This document shows, piece by piece, positions 38,601-48,352 of a stretch of 64,000 nt of DNA; the first letter of the stretch is position 1, and every line of letters begins with the position of its first letter. The stretch is from NCBI GenBank assembly GCA_030386875.1, contig CM059559.1, forward strand, positions 3,345,177 to 3,409,176. The letters run 5' to 3'. Under the pieces are notes generated by a model, which made no database searches, was not told where the DNA came from, and saw only the letters and a list, made by a program, of their open reading frames with translations. The DNA comes from Morinoia aosen (Eukaryota > Arthropoda > Malacostraca > Amphipoda > Talitridae). The translations under genes and the position numbers were made by a program.

Positions 38601-39310
38601 AAACATTACTGGACAATGGAGAGGGTGAAACATAACTGGACACTGAACATGGTGAAACATAACTGGACAATGGAGATGGTGAAACATAACTGGACACTGA
38701 ACATGGTGAAACATAACTGGACAATGGAGATGGTGAAACATAACTGGACACTGAACATGGTGAAACATAACTGGACACTGAACATGGTGAAACATAACTG
38801 GACAATGGAGATGGTGAAACATAACTGGACACTGAACATGGTGAAACATAACTGGACAATGGAGATGGTGAAACATAACTGGACACTGAACAGGGTGAAA
38901 CATAACTGGACAATGGAGATTTTGAAACATAACTGGACACTGAACATGGTGATACATAACTGGACACTGAACATGGTGAAACATAACTGTACAATGGAGA
39001 TGGTGAAACATAACTGGACACTGAACATGGTGAAACATAACTGGACACTGAACATGGTGAAACATTACTGGACACTGAACATGGTGAAACATAACTGGAC
39101 ACTGAACATGGTGAAACATTACTGGACACTGAACATGGTGAAACATAACTGGACACTGAACATGGTGAAACATTACTGGACACTGAACATGGTGAAACAT
39201 AACTGGACAATGGACATGGTGAAACATAACTGGGTACTGGACATGGTGAAATATAACTGGACACTGAACATGGTGAAACGTCACTGGACACTGGACATGG
39301 AGAGACTTTA
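29685..39310. repeat. 9.6-kb minisatellite of 27-bp units (about 355 copies) with nested higher-order duplications
   Basis: Head-to-tail 27-bp units read AACTGGACACTGAACATGG plus TGAAACAT, with a second main type carrying TGTACAATGGAGATGG and mixed types (GGACAATGGAGATGG, GGACACTGGAGATGG, leading TACTGG). Types often alternate, giving local 54-bp periods. Rare variants mark block duplications: GAAGCAT at 32983 and 36601 lie 134 units apart; GATACAT at 32741 and 36332 lie 133 units apart, with another copy 97 units later at 38951; GAACATGGGG at 33548 and 37571 lie 149 units apart; TGTACAATGGACATGG at 35667 and 38259 lie 96 units apart. Edges decay at 29685-29790 and 39220-39480. As 27 is a multiple of three, up to 3,219 codons stay open on the minus strand; that is not a gene. 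Confidence 0.95.
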
Positions 39311-39480
39311 TAGTATTTTATGAGTTCAAGTCACCGGACATGGTGAGGTCGGACATGGTGAGGCTTTACTAGACACCGGACATGGTGAGACTATAGTATT
39401 TCAAGAGCTCAGGCTACTGGACATGGTGAAACTATATAGCATTTCAAGAGTCTAGGTCACCGGACATGGTGAGGTTGGCG
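39310..39480. repeat. Decayed 3' flank of the 27-bp array
   Basis: Repeated GGACATGGTGAGG, TTTATAGTATTTTATGAG and TATAGCATTTCAAGAG motifs continue the array core (ACATGGTGA) in a longer, irregular period. It may be older or ancestral unit material that escaped homogenisation. Confidence 0.7.
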
Positions 39481-41480
39481 GCAAGTGCGGCCAAGTCTCC
39501 CTTGCCTGGGCACCTGCAGCGCCCGGGAATGACTGCGTACTTCTCCTCAAATCACCACCCTCATTTTTGGGAACGAGCGAAGTTAAGAGAATTGCTCACC
39601 GTAAATTGTTTTAAGGGAACCTCAGGCAGAAGTGACCGTGAATTTGTGCGTTGAAAAATGGTGGCCACATGTGGCGGTCAGTCGACCGTGTTCCCTTTAC
39701 CACATCTGAATTTATTATTTGATGAAAAGCAACTTTCACAAGCCACTTCCAGCGAAAGAGAATGTTTCAAATTGTACGATGTGCCGTCGACTTAAAATGG
39801 TCTCGGTGGTGTAGGTAAGGTTTTTGATATAGTGTTAAATTGGCAGGTTTCAATACGATTTCAGGCAAGGATGTGATTTTCTAGTTTTTACACGGCTAGA
39901 TTTTCCAACGTTGGTGTGAGGATTTCAATGCATCGTACTGCATGTCTCCACATGCTTGCCTCTACGTGCATGTTCTTCAAAGCCCCGAGACGTGCACCTA
40001 CAGGGCAGGTGTAGCTTTGCATACAAAGAAGTTCTGCTCCCTTGTTGGAGAGGGAAGCGTATTCTCCCGCAATTAAAATAAACACTTCCCACCGTGGCGT
40101 TGCGCACAGATTTTTACCTCACCAAGCTTGTCAGTGTCGATTTAAGAGTTGGCTTTCGTTTAACGTCTGCTCGAAGCTAACGAAATTTTTAATCACTTCG
40201 TTTGGCTAGCGTTGCTGAAGTGCTGCACCCCGTTTGCTCCAAGCGTTTCAAGTTGTCTGGTTAGTAGCTGTTTTAATGAAGCTAATTAGAGGCAGGGCGT
40301 GCGGCAGGATGCAAATTAAAGTTTTTCGTTTCGATGTAGGCTTCAAAAATTTGCAATTTGCAGGGATAAATAGCCATCGAAATGGAACTTTTGAGCCTAT
40401 TATTAATTTAATACGTTAGTGAAAATTGAACACGGATTTTTAGATCTGCTTACTACAGAGCTCTAAAGCTGGGGTCTGAAATTTTGCCCTGGCATGCATT
40501 TGATGACCCTAATTGGCAACCTTTGTGGACTTGTAAATATTCATCATATTCATATTTCTATTTGCTCGAAACTTTCGTTAGTCATGTGGCCTTCTTGACT
40601 GAATTTACTTAGTTCAGAACTGTTCAGGATGACACATTCATCTTCATTGTTGAAACTTAACTCTGTTGCCCAGGAAACTGCGATCTCAGCACACGATTGT
40701 AACGCTGTCACATGCACGCACACCTAATGTACATTTCCTGATATTCTACTTCATGTCAGAGGAGGTTTTCGTACTAATGTTTGTATAATATAGTTTTTCC
40801 ACATGTTACGCTAACTTGCATGGTAGTTGCAATTAATTTCATGTAAAATTTATTGTGGGTTGGAGAGCTAAGGGCGGTACATCAAACCTCGTTATATACG
40901 TGAAACAAAATCTGTTTTAAAATGTTCAAAATGTTAGTTAAAGGTATTAAATTAGTTGTCATAATTTTAAACACAACGTTTTTATTTTAATTGATTATGA
41001 CGCATTTTGAGCTCTACATGAAATTCCGTCAGGTAAGACACTCTTTACAAATATTTTGCCGAACATTCGAAATTTTCATTTATATAGAAGTTGGTAAACG
41101 CAAAATGGTCACCCAACTCATTTACAGAACCGATAAAAAATAATGGAAAAAGTGTGTCATCAATTATTTTCAAGGGTCTTACATTCGAAAATGAAGGGAT
41201 TCATTAATGAATCCCAAGACTGTGCAGGGCTGGTCTTTGAATAGGGGGCGAAGGTTCCTGTAATCCAGTGGTCCCTTCCCTTCTTATAGCCGTGGGCAGT
41301 TCAACGTTTGACGACTTTACTGCGGCGCGGAAGGAGGTGGTTTAAACGATTTTAATTTACCTTAATCGTTTATTTAAATATGCGTTCAATATAAAATGCA
41401 ATCACATCAGAAAAATGAATATAAAGTGCGTGAACATGTTAACTCACTAGGACGCTAAATCATTGAGACCGCTGAGCTAT
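39481..41480. other. Intron 2 stretch with nothing recognised
   Basis: Between the minisatellite and the hAT remnant I see AT-rich sequence with short frames only. No splice-flanked open frame, repeat or RNA gene is supported. Confidence 0.5.
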
Positions 41481-42165
41481 TTTATTTGCAACGAGACGGC
41501 TCCATCTGGGGGTAATATAGGAGACAATGACGACCGAAGTGCGTTGCTTACGTCCAGTTTATCCCGTTGATTTGTTTCGATTGCTGTGACTGCAGAAAAC
41601 CCCGCTTCACACATCAGTACGCTGATAAATTCCGGTGATATTTTTCAGCTTGCACGCATTTCCCTGCGAATGACACAGTGCATGGATTCACTTTCAGGTG
41701 TAACCTCCTAAATCCGAACAGTTAAACCAGACAGTCGTCCCGTTCGTGGCAGCAGTTCTGTCTGTGAGTATGCATACACAAGACCATTTTAGTTGTCCTG
41801 GTGTATAACCCTCCAGTGACTTGAACAGTTCTGCTCCACTGGTGTTGGTTGGCAAACATTGTACACATAAAAAATCCTCATGCAAATGCTCCTGATAAAG
41901 ATATTGCTCATAAACAAGTAGTATTTCCTTGTCGATATCTGTAGATTCGTCCACCTGGAGTGCGTATACCACGCTGATGTCTAATACTCTCCAACAATTG
42001 TTTCTCGATGTCTGCAGCAATTTCCTTGATGTGCCTTGTCTCAGTGCTTGCCGACAGAGGTAAATGGCCTACCTTTTTACCAGCAGCCTCTTTTAGAAAG
42101 GTTCACGGCAAATGTCTTTAGTACAGGGCAAGATCAATTCCGGTAGCAGGGCATTCTCTTTTATT
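41481..42165 (-). pseudogene. hAT-superfamily (ZBED5-like) transposase remnant, internally deleted
   Basis: On the minus strand, blocks appear in the order known for ZBED5-type hAT transposases: LPELILPCTKDICRE; KEAAGKKVGHLPLSAST; RHIKEIAADIEKQLLESI; LQVDESTDIDKEILLVYEQY; HEDFLCVQCLPTNTSGAELF; WSCVCILTDRTAATNG; then a jump to ESMHCVIRREMRAS; KISPEFISVLM; and the C-terminal dimerisation block CEAGFSAVTAIETNQRDKLD plus VSNALRSSLSPILPP. Two or more frameshifts and stops break it (for example between QLLESI and LQVDEST). Several hundred codons between the RNase H-like core and the C-terminus are missing, and the zinc-finger N-terminus was not found. The first catalytic Asp (VDEST) is present. It lies antisense to the host gene. 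Confidence 0.9.
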
Positions 42166-43283
42166 AATGTTAGAGCCATCAAGAATTTCTCGTATTTTTT
42201 ATGTAGCCGTTTTTTCTTTCAAAATACTCCAGGGGCTTGTCCTATAGTCCAGGGAGCTTGGTGTTCAGGTGGCAAAGCAGTTTGATCTTTATTGCAGTTT
42301 GAGTTTTATTGCCTCATTAGAGAGCCGGTCGCCGCATGTTATGCAGGCCGGGCCGGGGTTGGCGTGTGGGAATCACCTGTCTCGACAAATCTACGTTTCA
42401 TGTAGTTTCATGGTATTGTTTGTTGATGACTGTCTGTTTCTTCGATGGTGAAGGCTCTTCTTCTGTCTCCTCACTCAACCTTTTCATGGTATTGTTTGTT
42501 AATAACTATCAGTTTCTCTGATGCTGATACCTCTTTTTCTGTCTCTTCACTGAGCCTTTTCCCCTTCGCAAGAAAACTTTCTGATGACGTCTGTTTGGTA
42601 CTGAGGCTAATTTGTGGGCCTAAAAATTTCAGCGATCGATGGAAAGAGATGTAACCTGGTAATCAAAGGAAGATAAAAAATCGTTTAACTTAGATAATAA
42701 AGAAATTGAAAGAAGTAACCCATCACAGCCCAAATTTTTCATTGCATCATAATTTTTTTAATTGCAGATAGGAAAGCTACGCAATGAAAACAAGGATGAT
42801 GAATCTAGCAATAAGAAAAAAAATACAGCCATTCACAATATACTGCAACGAAATAAAATAAATAAAAAAAACAGGAGACCAGGTGCTTGGTTGCACTCAC
42901 TTCATCTAGCGCTTTCTTTCCATGAAGAAGCGAGCGCAAGACCGAACTATGGGTCGGATTTTCAAACAATGCACGTTGTAGCGGTGCAGATGGCAACGTA
43001 AGTTCCTTTGAGTCTTAAAGTATACTTGGCTACATTGCGTAGTATTTCAAGTTTGGGTTATTTGAAAAAAGATTGAGCATGAAGACGCTTGGAAGCTGGC
43101 GGCTGCACTTGCTCAGTGCTCGGATTCAGTATGATAAAGCTCAAAATTGATCATATTGGTCAGGAAAAAACGTTAAGTACCGCAGCCAAGTCGATTTAAA
43201 AGAATTTACACGGCTGGCTGCACCGCATTGGTGACAGAAGTGGTTGGACAGTCCAACCGTTGGGTTATTTAAAGCAGTTGATC

Positions 43284-43390
43284 TTAACACGTTGACTGCG
43301 ATGGGTTTAACTCAAGTTCAATATTTAACTCAAAATTGAAGTCAAAAGTTTGTAGCAATTTTATATAGTCCAAACATTAATTGGGTCCAT
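43284..43390 (+). mobile_element. TTAA MITE family, partial copy
   Basis: Starts TTAACACGTTGACTGCGATG and continues TTTAACTCAAGTTCAATATT; this matches the terminus and subterminal part of the copy at 49915-50141 (CACGTTCACCGCGACGAGTT, AAACTGAAGTTCAATATT). The far end is missing or unrecognisable, so the 3' boundary is approximate. Confidence 0.5.
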
Positions 43391-43487
43391 TAAATACCAT
43401 TAACTATAAAAGATTGTTGACATTTTTAAACTACCGATCGTTAGGTCGTTTCGCAGCAGGAAAAGCTTGCACACGATCCATCGATGA

Positions 43488-44209
43488 GTCGTATCGCAAG
43501 CAACGTATTTAGTTGTACATACATTGTTTTAACTCGTCGTATCGCAAGCAACGTATTTAGTTGTACATACATTGTTTTAACTCGTTGTATCGCAAGCAAC
43601 GTATTTAGTTGTACATACATTGTTTTAACTCGTCGTATCGCAAGCAACGTATTTAGTTGTACATACATTGTTTTAACTCGTCGTATCGCAAGCAACGTAT
43701 TTAGTTGTACATACATTGTTTTAACTCGTTGTATCGCAAGCAACGTATTTATTTGTACATACATTGTTTTAACTCGTCGTATCGCAAGCAACGTATTTAG
43801 TTGTACATACATTGTTTTAACTCGTCGTATCGCAAGCAACGTATTTAGTTGTACATACATTGTTTTAACTCGTCGTATCGCAAGCAACGTATTTAGTTGT
43901 ACATACATTGTTTTAACTCGTCGTATCGCAAGCAACGTATTTAGTTGTACATACATTGTTTTAACTCGTCGTATCGCAAGCAACGTGTTTAGTTGTACAT
44001 ACATTGTTTTAACTCGTCGTATCGCAAGCAACGTATTTAGTTGTACATACATTGTTTTAACTCGTCGTATCGCAAGCAACGTGTTTAGTTGTACATACAT
44101 TGTTTTAACTCGTCGTATCGCAAGCAACGTATTTAGTTGTACATACATTGTTTTAACTCGTCGTATCGCAAGCAACGTATTTAGTTGTACATACATTGTT
44201 TTAACTCGT
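43488..44209. repeat. 48-bp minisatellite, 15 copies
   Basis: Fifteen nearly identical 48-bp units (CGTATCGCAAGCAACGTATT, TAGTTGTACATACATTGTTT, TAACTCGT). Only a few positions vary (CGTCGTATCG versus CGTTGTATCG; CGTATTTAG versus CGTGTTTAG; one ATTTATTTG). The 48-bp period keeps one frame open on each strand (16 residues per unit), which explains the roughly 240-codon frames. It ends about 290 bp before exon 3. Confidence 0.95.
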
Positions 44210-44379
44210 TGAATACAATTCCGCGGGTCATAAAGTTGATTTGGTTAGGTTGTAAAAAGAAGACTGGGAAAATCGACTTACCTGTTCGAATAAGTTTCCG
44301 TCCTTTTTAAGAAATGTACGAAATATAAGTGCTCAATAATATTTCCCTCGTATGAAACAATTCCTTCAAAAAGTGTTAG

Positions 44380-44485
44380 CGAAATGGCTTGAGATGTTAT
44401 TCATTTACATTGGTGCCTATATGAGCAATTCACCTAGTGGTATACATTTGTCCCACTCCGCCGTCAATGTGTTAACAGACGTGTT
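44380..44485 (+). repeat. Dispersed repeat R3, copy abutting exon 3
   Basis: Contains TGTTATTCATTTACATTGGT, GAGCAATTCACCTAGTGGT and CCGCCGTCAATGTG, matching 12715-12820. It ends about 10 bp before the exon 3 acceptor, so it includes the likely branch-point region. Confidence 0.55.
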
Positions 44486-44496
44486 TTGTCCGACAG

Positions 44497-44571
44497 GCGT
44501 GCAGCGATGCCATCAACTTCGACCAGAACCTGCACAGCACATTCGCCCGCACCAACCCCTCCGAGAAGCCG
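44497..44571 (+). CDS. Receptor guanylate cyclase, coding exon 3 (ANF-receptor domain)
   Basis: A 75-bp exon encoding residues 446-470 (25 codons, phase 0 at both ends): ACSDAINFDQ, NLHSTFARTNPSEKP. The acceptor is GTGTTTTGTCCGACAG. The invariant-looking TFART motif and the Cys soon after MISY match the family (KCAEYRAS...TFARTEP in Gyc76C), and the distance from FART to WNKFS across the exon 3/4 junction is identical to Gyc76C. The donor CCG|GTCAGT at 44572 has C at +3 instead of A or G, so it is weak. High GC relative to the flanking introns supports coding status. Confidence 0.88.
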
Positions 44572-45769
44572 GTCAGTTTCAAAATTTCAAAGCTAACTGA
44601 AAACTAAAATTCATATTTTATGCTCCTGTCGTCCATGTAGGTTTTACTTCAAATGGCGGTGCTTGCTTTCAACTTATCTTCTTAGAAACAATTCCGCTTC
44701 TATATGAATTCCAGTTATAGCTTTTACGAATGGAATAAATAAACTGTAATATTGTGGACTCATAAATTTGTATTTCCACTGCTCTGGTAGATAATGAAAC
44801 TCTCAACTAACAGACTTAGATTTTGTACAATAGCGCAAGAACGTCTTTAAAAATTGTTAATTTATGGAAATGAAACTTGTATTGAGTTGGGAAACTCAGG
44901 AATTGAAGACATGACTTGAACTGAGAGAAGTCAGTGTACGGAGAGCACAATCTTCCGAAGACGTGCTATCAAAGGTCAATTCTCACCACAGAGAAGAAGC
45001 ACCTGCAATGCACAGGGCAGCGGTGCACCATTTGCTCCCACTGGTGCAGGGCCTTTGATTGATATTCCTCAATTAGTTTGGGAACATTGGTCGGTGTTGA
45101 GAGTGAGGCGAGAGGGGCGTTCTCCTAAATATATTAACTCCGAAATACATTTATGTAGTCAAAACACTAAGCTGTATTTTTTACCTACGAGCACGATCTT
45201 GCTTCTATTGGGGTTGTTGAGGCGCTGAGTGCTAAGCTCTTCGTCCATGTTTTTTACCAAACATTCACAGACTCGATTGCATAAAATTTATTTGCGATAC
45301 CCGTAAAACGCAGGTAAGAACAATGACTAAAACAAATCATTATAAAAATTGCCAAAGCATAGTAACGTTTTCTTATATTTTTTAAAGCTAAATCAAAAAT
45401 GAGTCAACCAGACCGACAGAAAAGTATATGGCAGGACACAATCGCTTGCTCGTACCGCATGTACGAGCGGAGTACAAGAACAAATAGTAGAGGTCAAATT
45501 TGGTATTTTAACTCTACTGGTGAAAGTGTCATGCTACCTCATTGACTTCATGTACTTCAGTACTTGAAATTTCAAGGTATTCGTTTTGTTAATGCATGTC
45601 CTTTGTTATGCTATAAATCTAACATGTTTAAACGTTAATCTGTTAACAACCACAAACATTTTATTCGATCTTTGAAATTGGTGCGATCAGTTGCTGGTTT
45701 TTTATTCCAATGTAGAACAGTAGTCCAACTCTGAATTGCAATTGAAATACTTCAGTGTTTTCTGTAACA

Positions 45770-45885
45770 ACTTTTTTTATTTTTGTAACAAATTTTTTAT
45801 TTTTGTAACAACTTTTCCATTTCTGTAACAAATTTTTATTTCTGAAACAACTTTTTTATTTCTGTAAAAACTTTTTTATACAGAA
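45770..45885. repeat. About 20-bp AT-rich tandem repeat
   Basis: Five to six imperfect copies of TTTTTATTTCTGTAACAACT within intron 3 (44572-46806). No other feature was recognised in that intron apart from this and the array at 46.5 kb. Confidence 0.7.
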
Positions 45886-46499
45886 TAAAATATTCAACAG
45901 GAACTTATTTTCAAGGGAGCATAATTTTGATGAAAATTATGATAGACAAAAATCTTAATAGCATCCGTCATAAATATTCAGAGACTATGATCTTTTCGTG
46001 GAAGCTATTTGGATCGCAAGGGCAAGTTTTTGGCTCACTCACCAATTTTATGAGCGTCATACAAAAGTGAAGGATAAAGGCGAACAAAATGCAAAAGATG
46101 GAATTTATCGAACAAGAATTTGGTGCCGGCTCGAATCTGCATTCCTTGCAGCGTGAATGCGCGATGCTTGGAATGCGTCAACGGCAAAATTTGTTGAGAA
46201 CGATTAAAAAAAAATTAAATTCGCTCAAAAGTTATCTTGTTTTCAATAATAGAACGTAAACGCAGCGGTGTAAGGAAAATGGGAAACTTTCTCAACGGAG
46301 AAAATATTGGCAGTTTTTTTGGAAATGACTTCTAACTTGAGAATGACTATTTTTTTTAATTTTTACGGAAAAATACTTCCAGCTTCTACAAGTAGCACTC
46401 AGGCAATGCATTAAAGGGACTAGCGGTGGACTGTGCACAGTCTGAGTGTTGGGTGTGGACGGATCATATTTATTTGACCTGAGCGAAAACTTTATACTT

Positions 46500-46690
46500 G
46501 ATACCTGTTACAAAATACTTTTACTTGGTATGTCTTACTTGATACCTGACACGTGTTACTTGATACGTCTTTTTTGACACGTGATATTTGATACGTCTTT
46601 CTTGACACGTGATACTTGATACGTCTTTCTTGACACGTGATACTTGATACGTCTTTCTTGACACGTGATACTTGATACGTGTTACTAGAC
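46500..46690. repeat. 28-bp minisatellite upstream of exon 4
   Basis: About six copies of a 28-bp unit ACTTGATACGTCTTTCTTGA plus CACGTGAT, more diverged on the left. It ends about 115 bp before the exon 4 acceptor. Each unit contains CACGTG, a palindromic E-box, though the regularity is explained by the repeat itself. Confidence 0.8.
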
Positions 46691-46806
46691 GCATGTTATA
46701 TATGTTAAAAGAAGATAGAAAAGTAACGTTTGCTAACGACGGAGGATCTATCGATTGGCACACAGCTTCAAAATGTAAAGTTGCTCTCACACTTGGCTGG
46801 TTGCAG

Positions 46807-47008
46807 CTGCTGCGGGTCACGGTGGAGACTCTGAAGCACTACAAGTGGAACAAGTTCAGCATCATCTACATGGAGGAGTTCAGCACGATGGCAGAGACGC
46901 TGGAGCAGCTCGCCGCCAGCAACAACATGACGGTGAACCACATCATGGCGGCCACCAACTCGGAGCAGTTCCCCAACATCATCTCTGAGACCAAGAATGC
47001 CACTAGAA
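46807..47008 (+). CDS. Receptor guanylate cyclase, coding exon 4 (ANF-receptor domain)
   Basis: Encodes residues 471-537 plus the first base of codon 538 (202 bp, phase 0 in, phase 1 out). The acceptor is CACTTGGCTGGTTGCAG. The exon reads LLRVTVETLKHYKWNKFSII, then a variable helix (AETLEQLAASNNMTVNH), then SETKNATR. HYKWNKFSIIY is a strong match to the family core (YYAWNKFSILY in Gyc76C), as is NMTVNH (NMTINH). The Cys-rich CC...CC segment that follows in Gyc76C is absent, so this protein has a shorter, different loop here. Sequons are N516-type NMT and NAT. The donor is AGAA|GTGAGT at 47009; the A combines with TT of exon 5 to give Ile. Confidence 0.93.
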
Positions 47009-47155
47009 GTGAGTCTGCTCCTCTACGTTTTGAGGTACAGTTTAGAATGGAATGTGGGTTAGAAAAACGATAAGCGTGGTGTTTTCTCCCCTGTCAAACG
47101 TCCCCCGTCAATTCAGAGGGCACGCTTGCCCATTTGCCGCTCCTGGTCTGCCTGG

Positions 47156-47291
47156 GCGGACGCTACCCAGTAAAACCTTTTCGCCGCCTGTATGCATGTT
47201 TTTCGCTGCCTAAGCAATTTAAGCGGTTAAATCGCTTAGGTGGCGAAAAACATGCATGAAAGCGGCGCCAATGTTAGACTGGGTAGGCGCC
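47156..47291. mobile_element. Hairpin-forming short inverted repeat (MITE-like)
   Basis: About 136 bp in which 47159-47220 (CGCTACCCAGT, TGCATGTTTTTCGC, CTAAGCAATTTA) is the reverse complement of 47228-47290 (TAAATCGCTTAG, GCGAAAAACATGCATG, CTGGGTAGGCG), with a loop of under 10 bp. It lies about 150 bp inside intron 4, so the nascent RNA could fold into a long hairpin. A target duplication was not clear. Confidence 0.7.
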
Positions 47292-47859
47292 GCTGCTTGC
47301 TCTTTCTCCAGCGAATTTCTGGAGCCTCTAGTGGGGTTATCGCGTTCGTCGTAAAAGCAACAAATATTGAAAAGGTTTCGTTCCTCTGCCAAAAATATGG
47401 CCAATTTTTCCTATTTTTGAAGGAATCTAGCCATGTGTCTTTTTATCATTGCTTATGCGATATTTCAGCTTCTCAGAAGAAAAAAATTACGATTTGCATA
47501 CGCAGTGGAAACTTCAAGAAGTGTGCTTGTCCACAGACTTGTTTGCAGATTCATCGCGAGCGTCGTATTTTGTGTTGGGTATTTTAATTGTGAATTAGGC
47601 GCGAAGTCGATGCTGTGAATTTTATGAAGAGCCATTTTCTTTTAAATCTTTCGCTTAGTCTTGCGAGCGCTTGTGACCCACTTGGAAACTCAAGTTTGAG
47701 ATAAATCAGAGGTGAATGACTCAACCAAGATTTGGAGAATTTCTCTTTAAAATAACACGGGACTCTTTGCTTTCGAGATCAGAAGAGAACCGCTATTTTT
47801 TGGATTTCCAATGAGCTTCTTACTTGGAGTAGAATTTGAGGGAAAGCAATACAACACCA

Positions 47860-48352
47860 CACTGAGAAAAATTTTGTCGCAAAAGCGGCACACTTTTGTG
47901 TGTCAAGTTGTCGCAAAACCGGCACACAAAAGTGTGTCAACACAATACTCGATTAGCCTATGTATTTTGACACACTTTTGTGAGTCATGGGCTTATACGA
48001 CACACATAAGTGTGCCAAACATGACACACTTAACGAAAGTCGATTTTATTTCTCATAAATATTTCACTTTCTTAGACCAGCAACTAATTACGTTGATATA
48101 CAGACAATGTCCAAGAATTAGAAGAAAAATTAGCGAAGATGTAAAGTTTTTTGGGGTTGAATTGTACTCCAATCACAAAATTTAAATACAGTTTGGTTTT
48201 CTACAAAAATATTGAGCCATTTGAAACGTGAATAAGTGTTTCAAGTCTCTCAACCGCTTTAATATGTGGTCAAAAGAAATACTTCAATGTTTATCAAAAT
48301 ATTTCTGAATAACCGTTTGACACACCTAGGTGTGTCAAAATTTCTCTCAGTG
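47860..48352. mobile_element. Possible MITE with CACTGAG termini and TGACACAC motifs
   Basis: Left end CACTGAGAAAAATTTTG (47860) and right end CAAAATTTCTCTCAGTG (to 48352) are inverted copies. The interior carries repeated, often palindromic TGACACACTTTTGTG / CACACAAAAGTGTGTCA motifs at 47890-48035, and the right end has TGACACACCTAGGTGTGTCA. No coding capacity and no clear target duplication, so the class is uncertain. Confidence 0.55.

Larger units (their letters stand above)
21600..44496 (+). other. Intron 2 (22.9 kb), about half tandem repeats
   Basis: Bounded by GTGAGT at 21600 and TTTTGTCCGACAG ending at 44496. The 29-bp, 27-bp and 48-bp arrays together cover about 11.2 kb, nearly half the intron. 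The rest holds a dead mariner transposase, TTAA-flanked MITEs, two SINEs, a dead hAT transposase and smaller repeats, each listed separately. In the remaining stretches (for example 39500-41480) I recognise nothing. Confidence 0.85.

Noticed and set aside
29632..39291. A 3,219-residue minus-strand open frame and overlapping long frames on both strands
   Set aside because: They are translations of a 27-bp tandem repeat whose length is a multiple of three. There is no signal peptide, unique domain, splice context or promoter, and several frames on both strands are open at once.
41452..41474. hAT terminal inverted repeat (CAGCGGTCTCAATGA on the minus strand)
   Set aside because: The motif resembles a hAT terminus but is in the wrong orientation for the 3' end of the adjacent transposase remnant, and no partner was found.
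43441..44212. Roughly 240-codon frames on both strands
   Set aside because: By-product of the 48-bp tandem array (16 codons per unit) located in intron 2.
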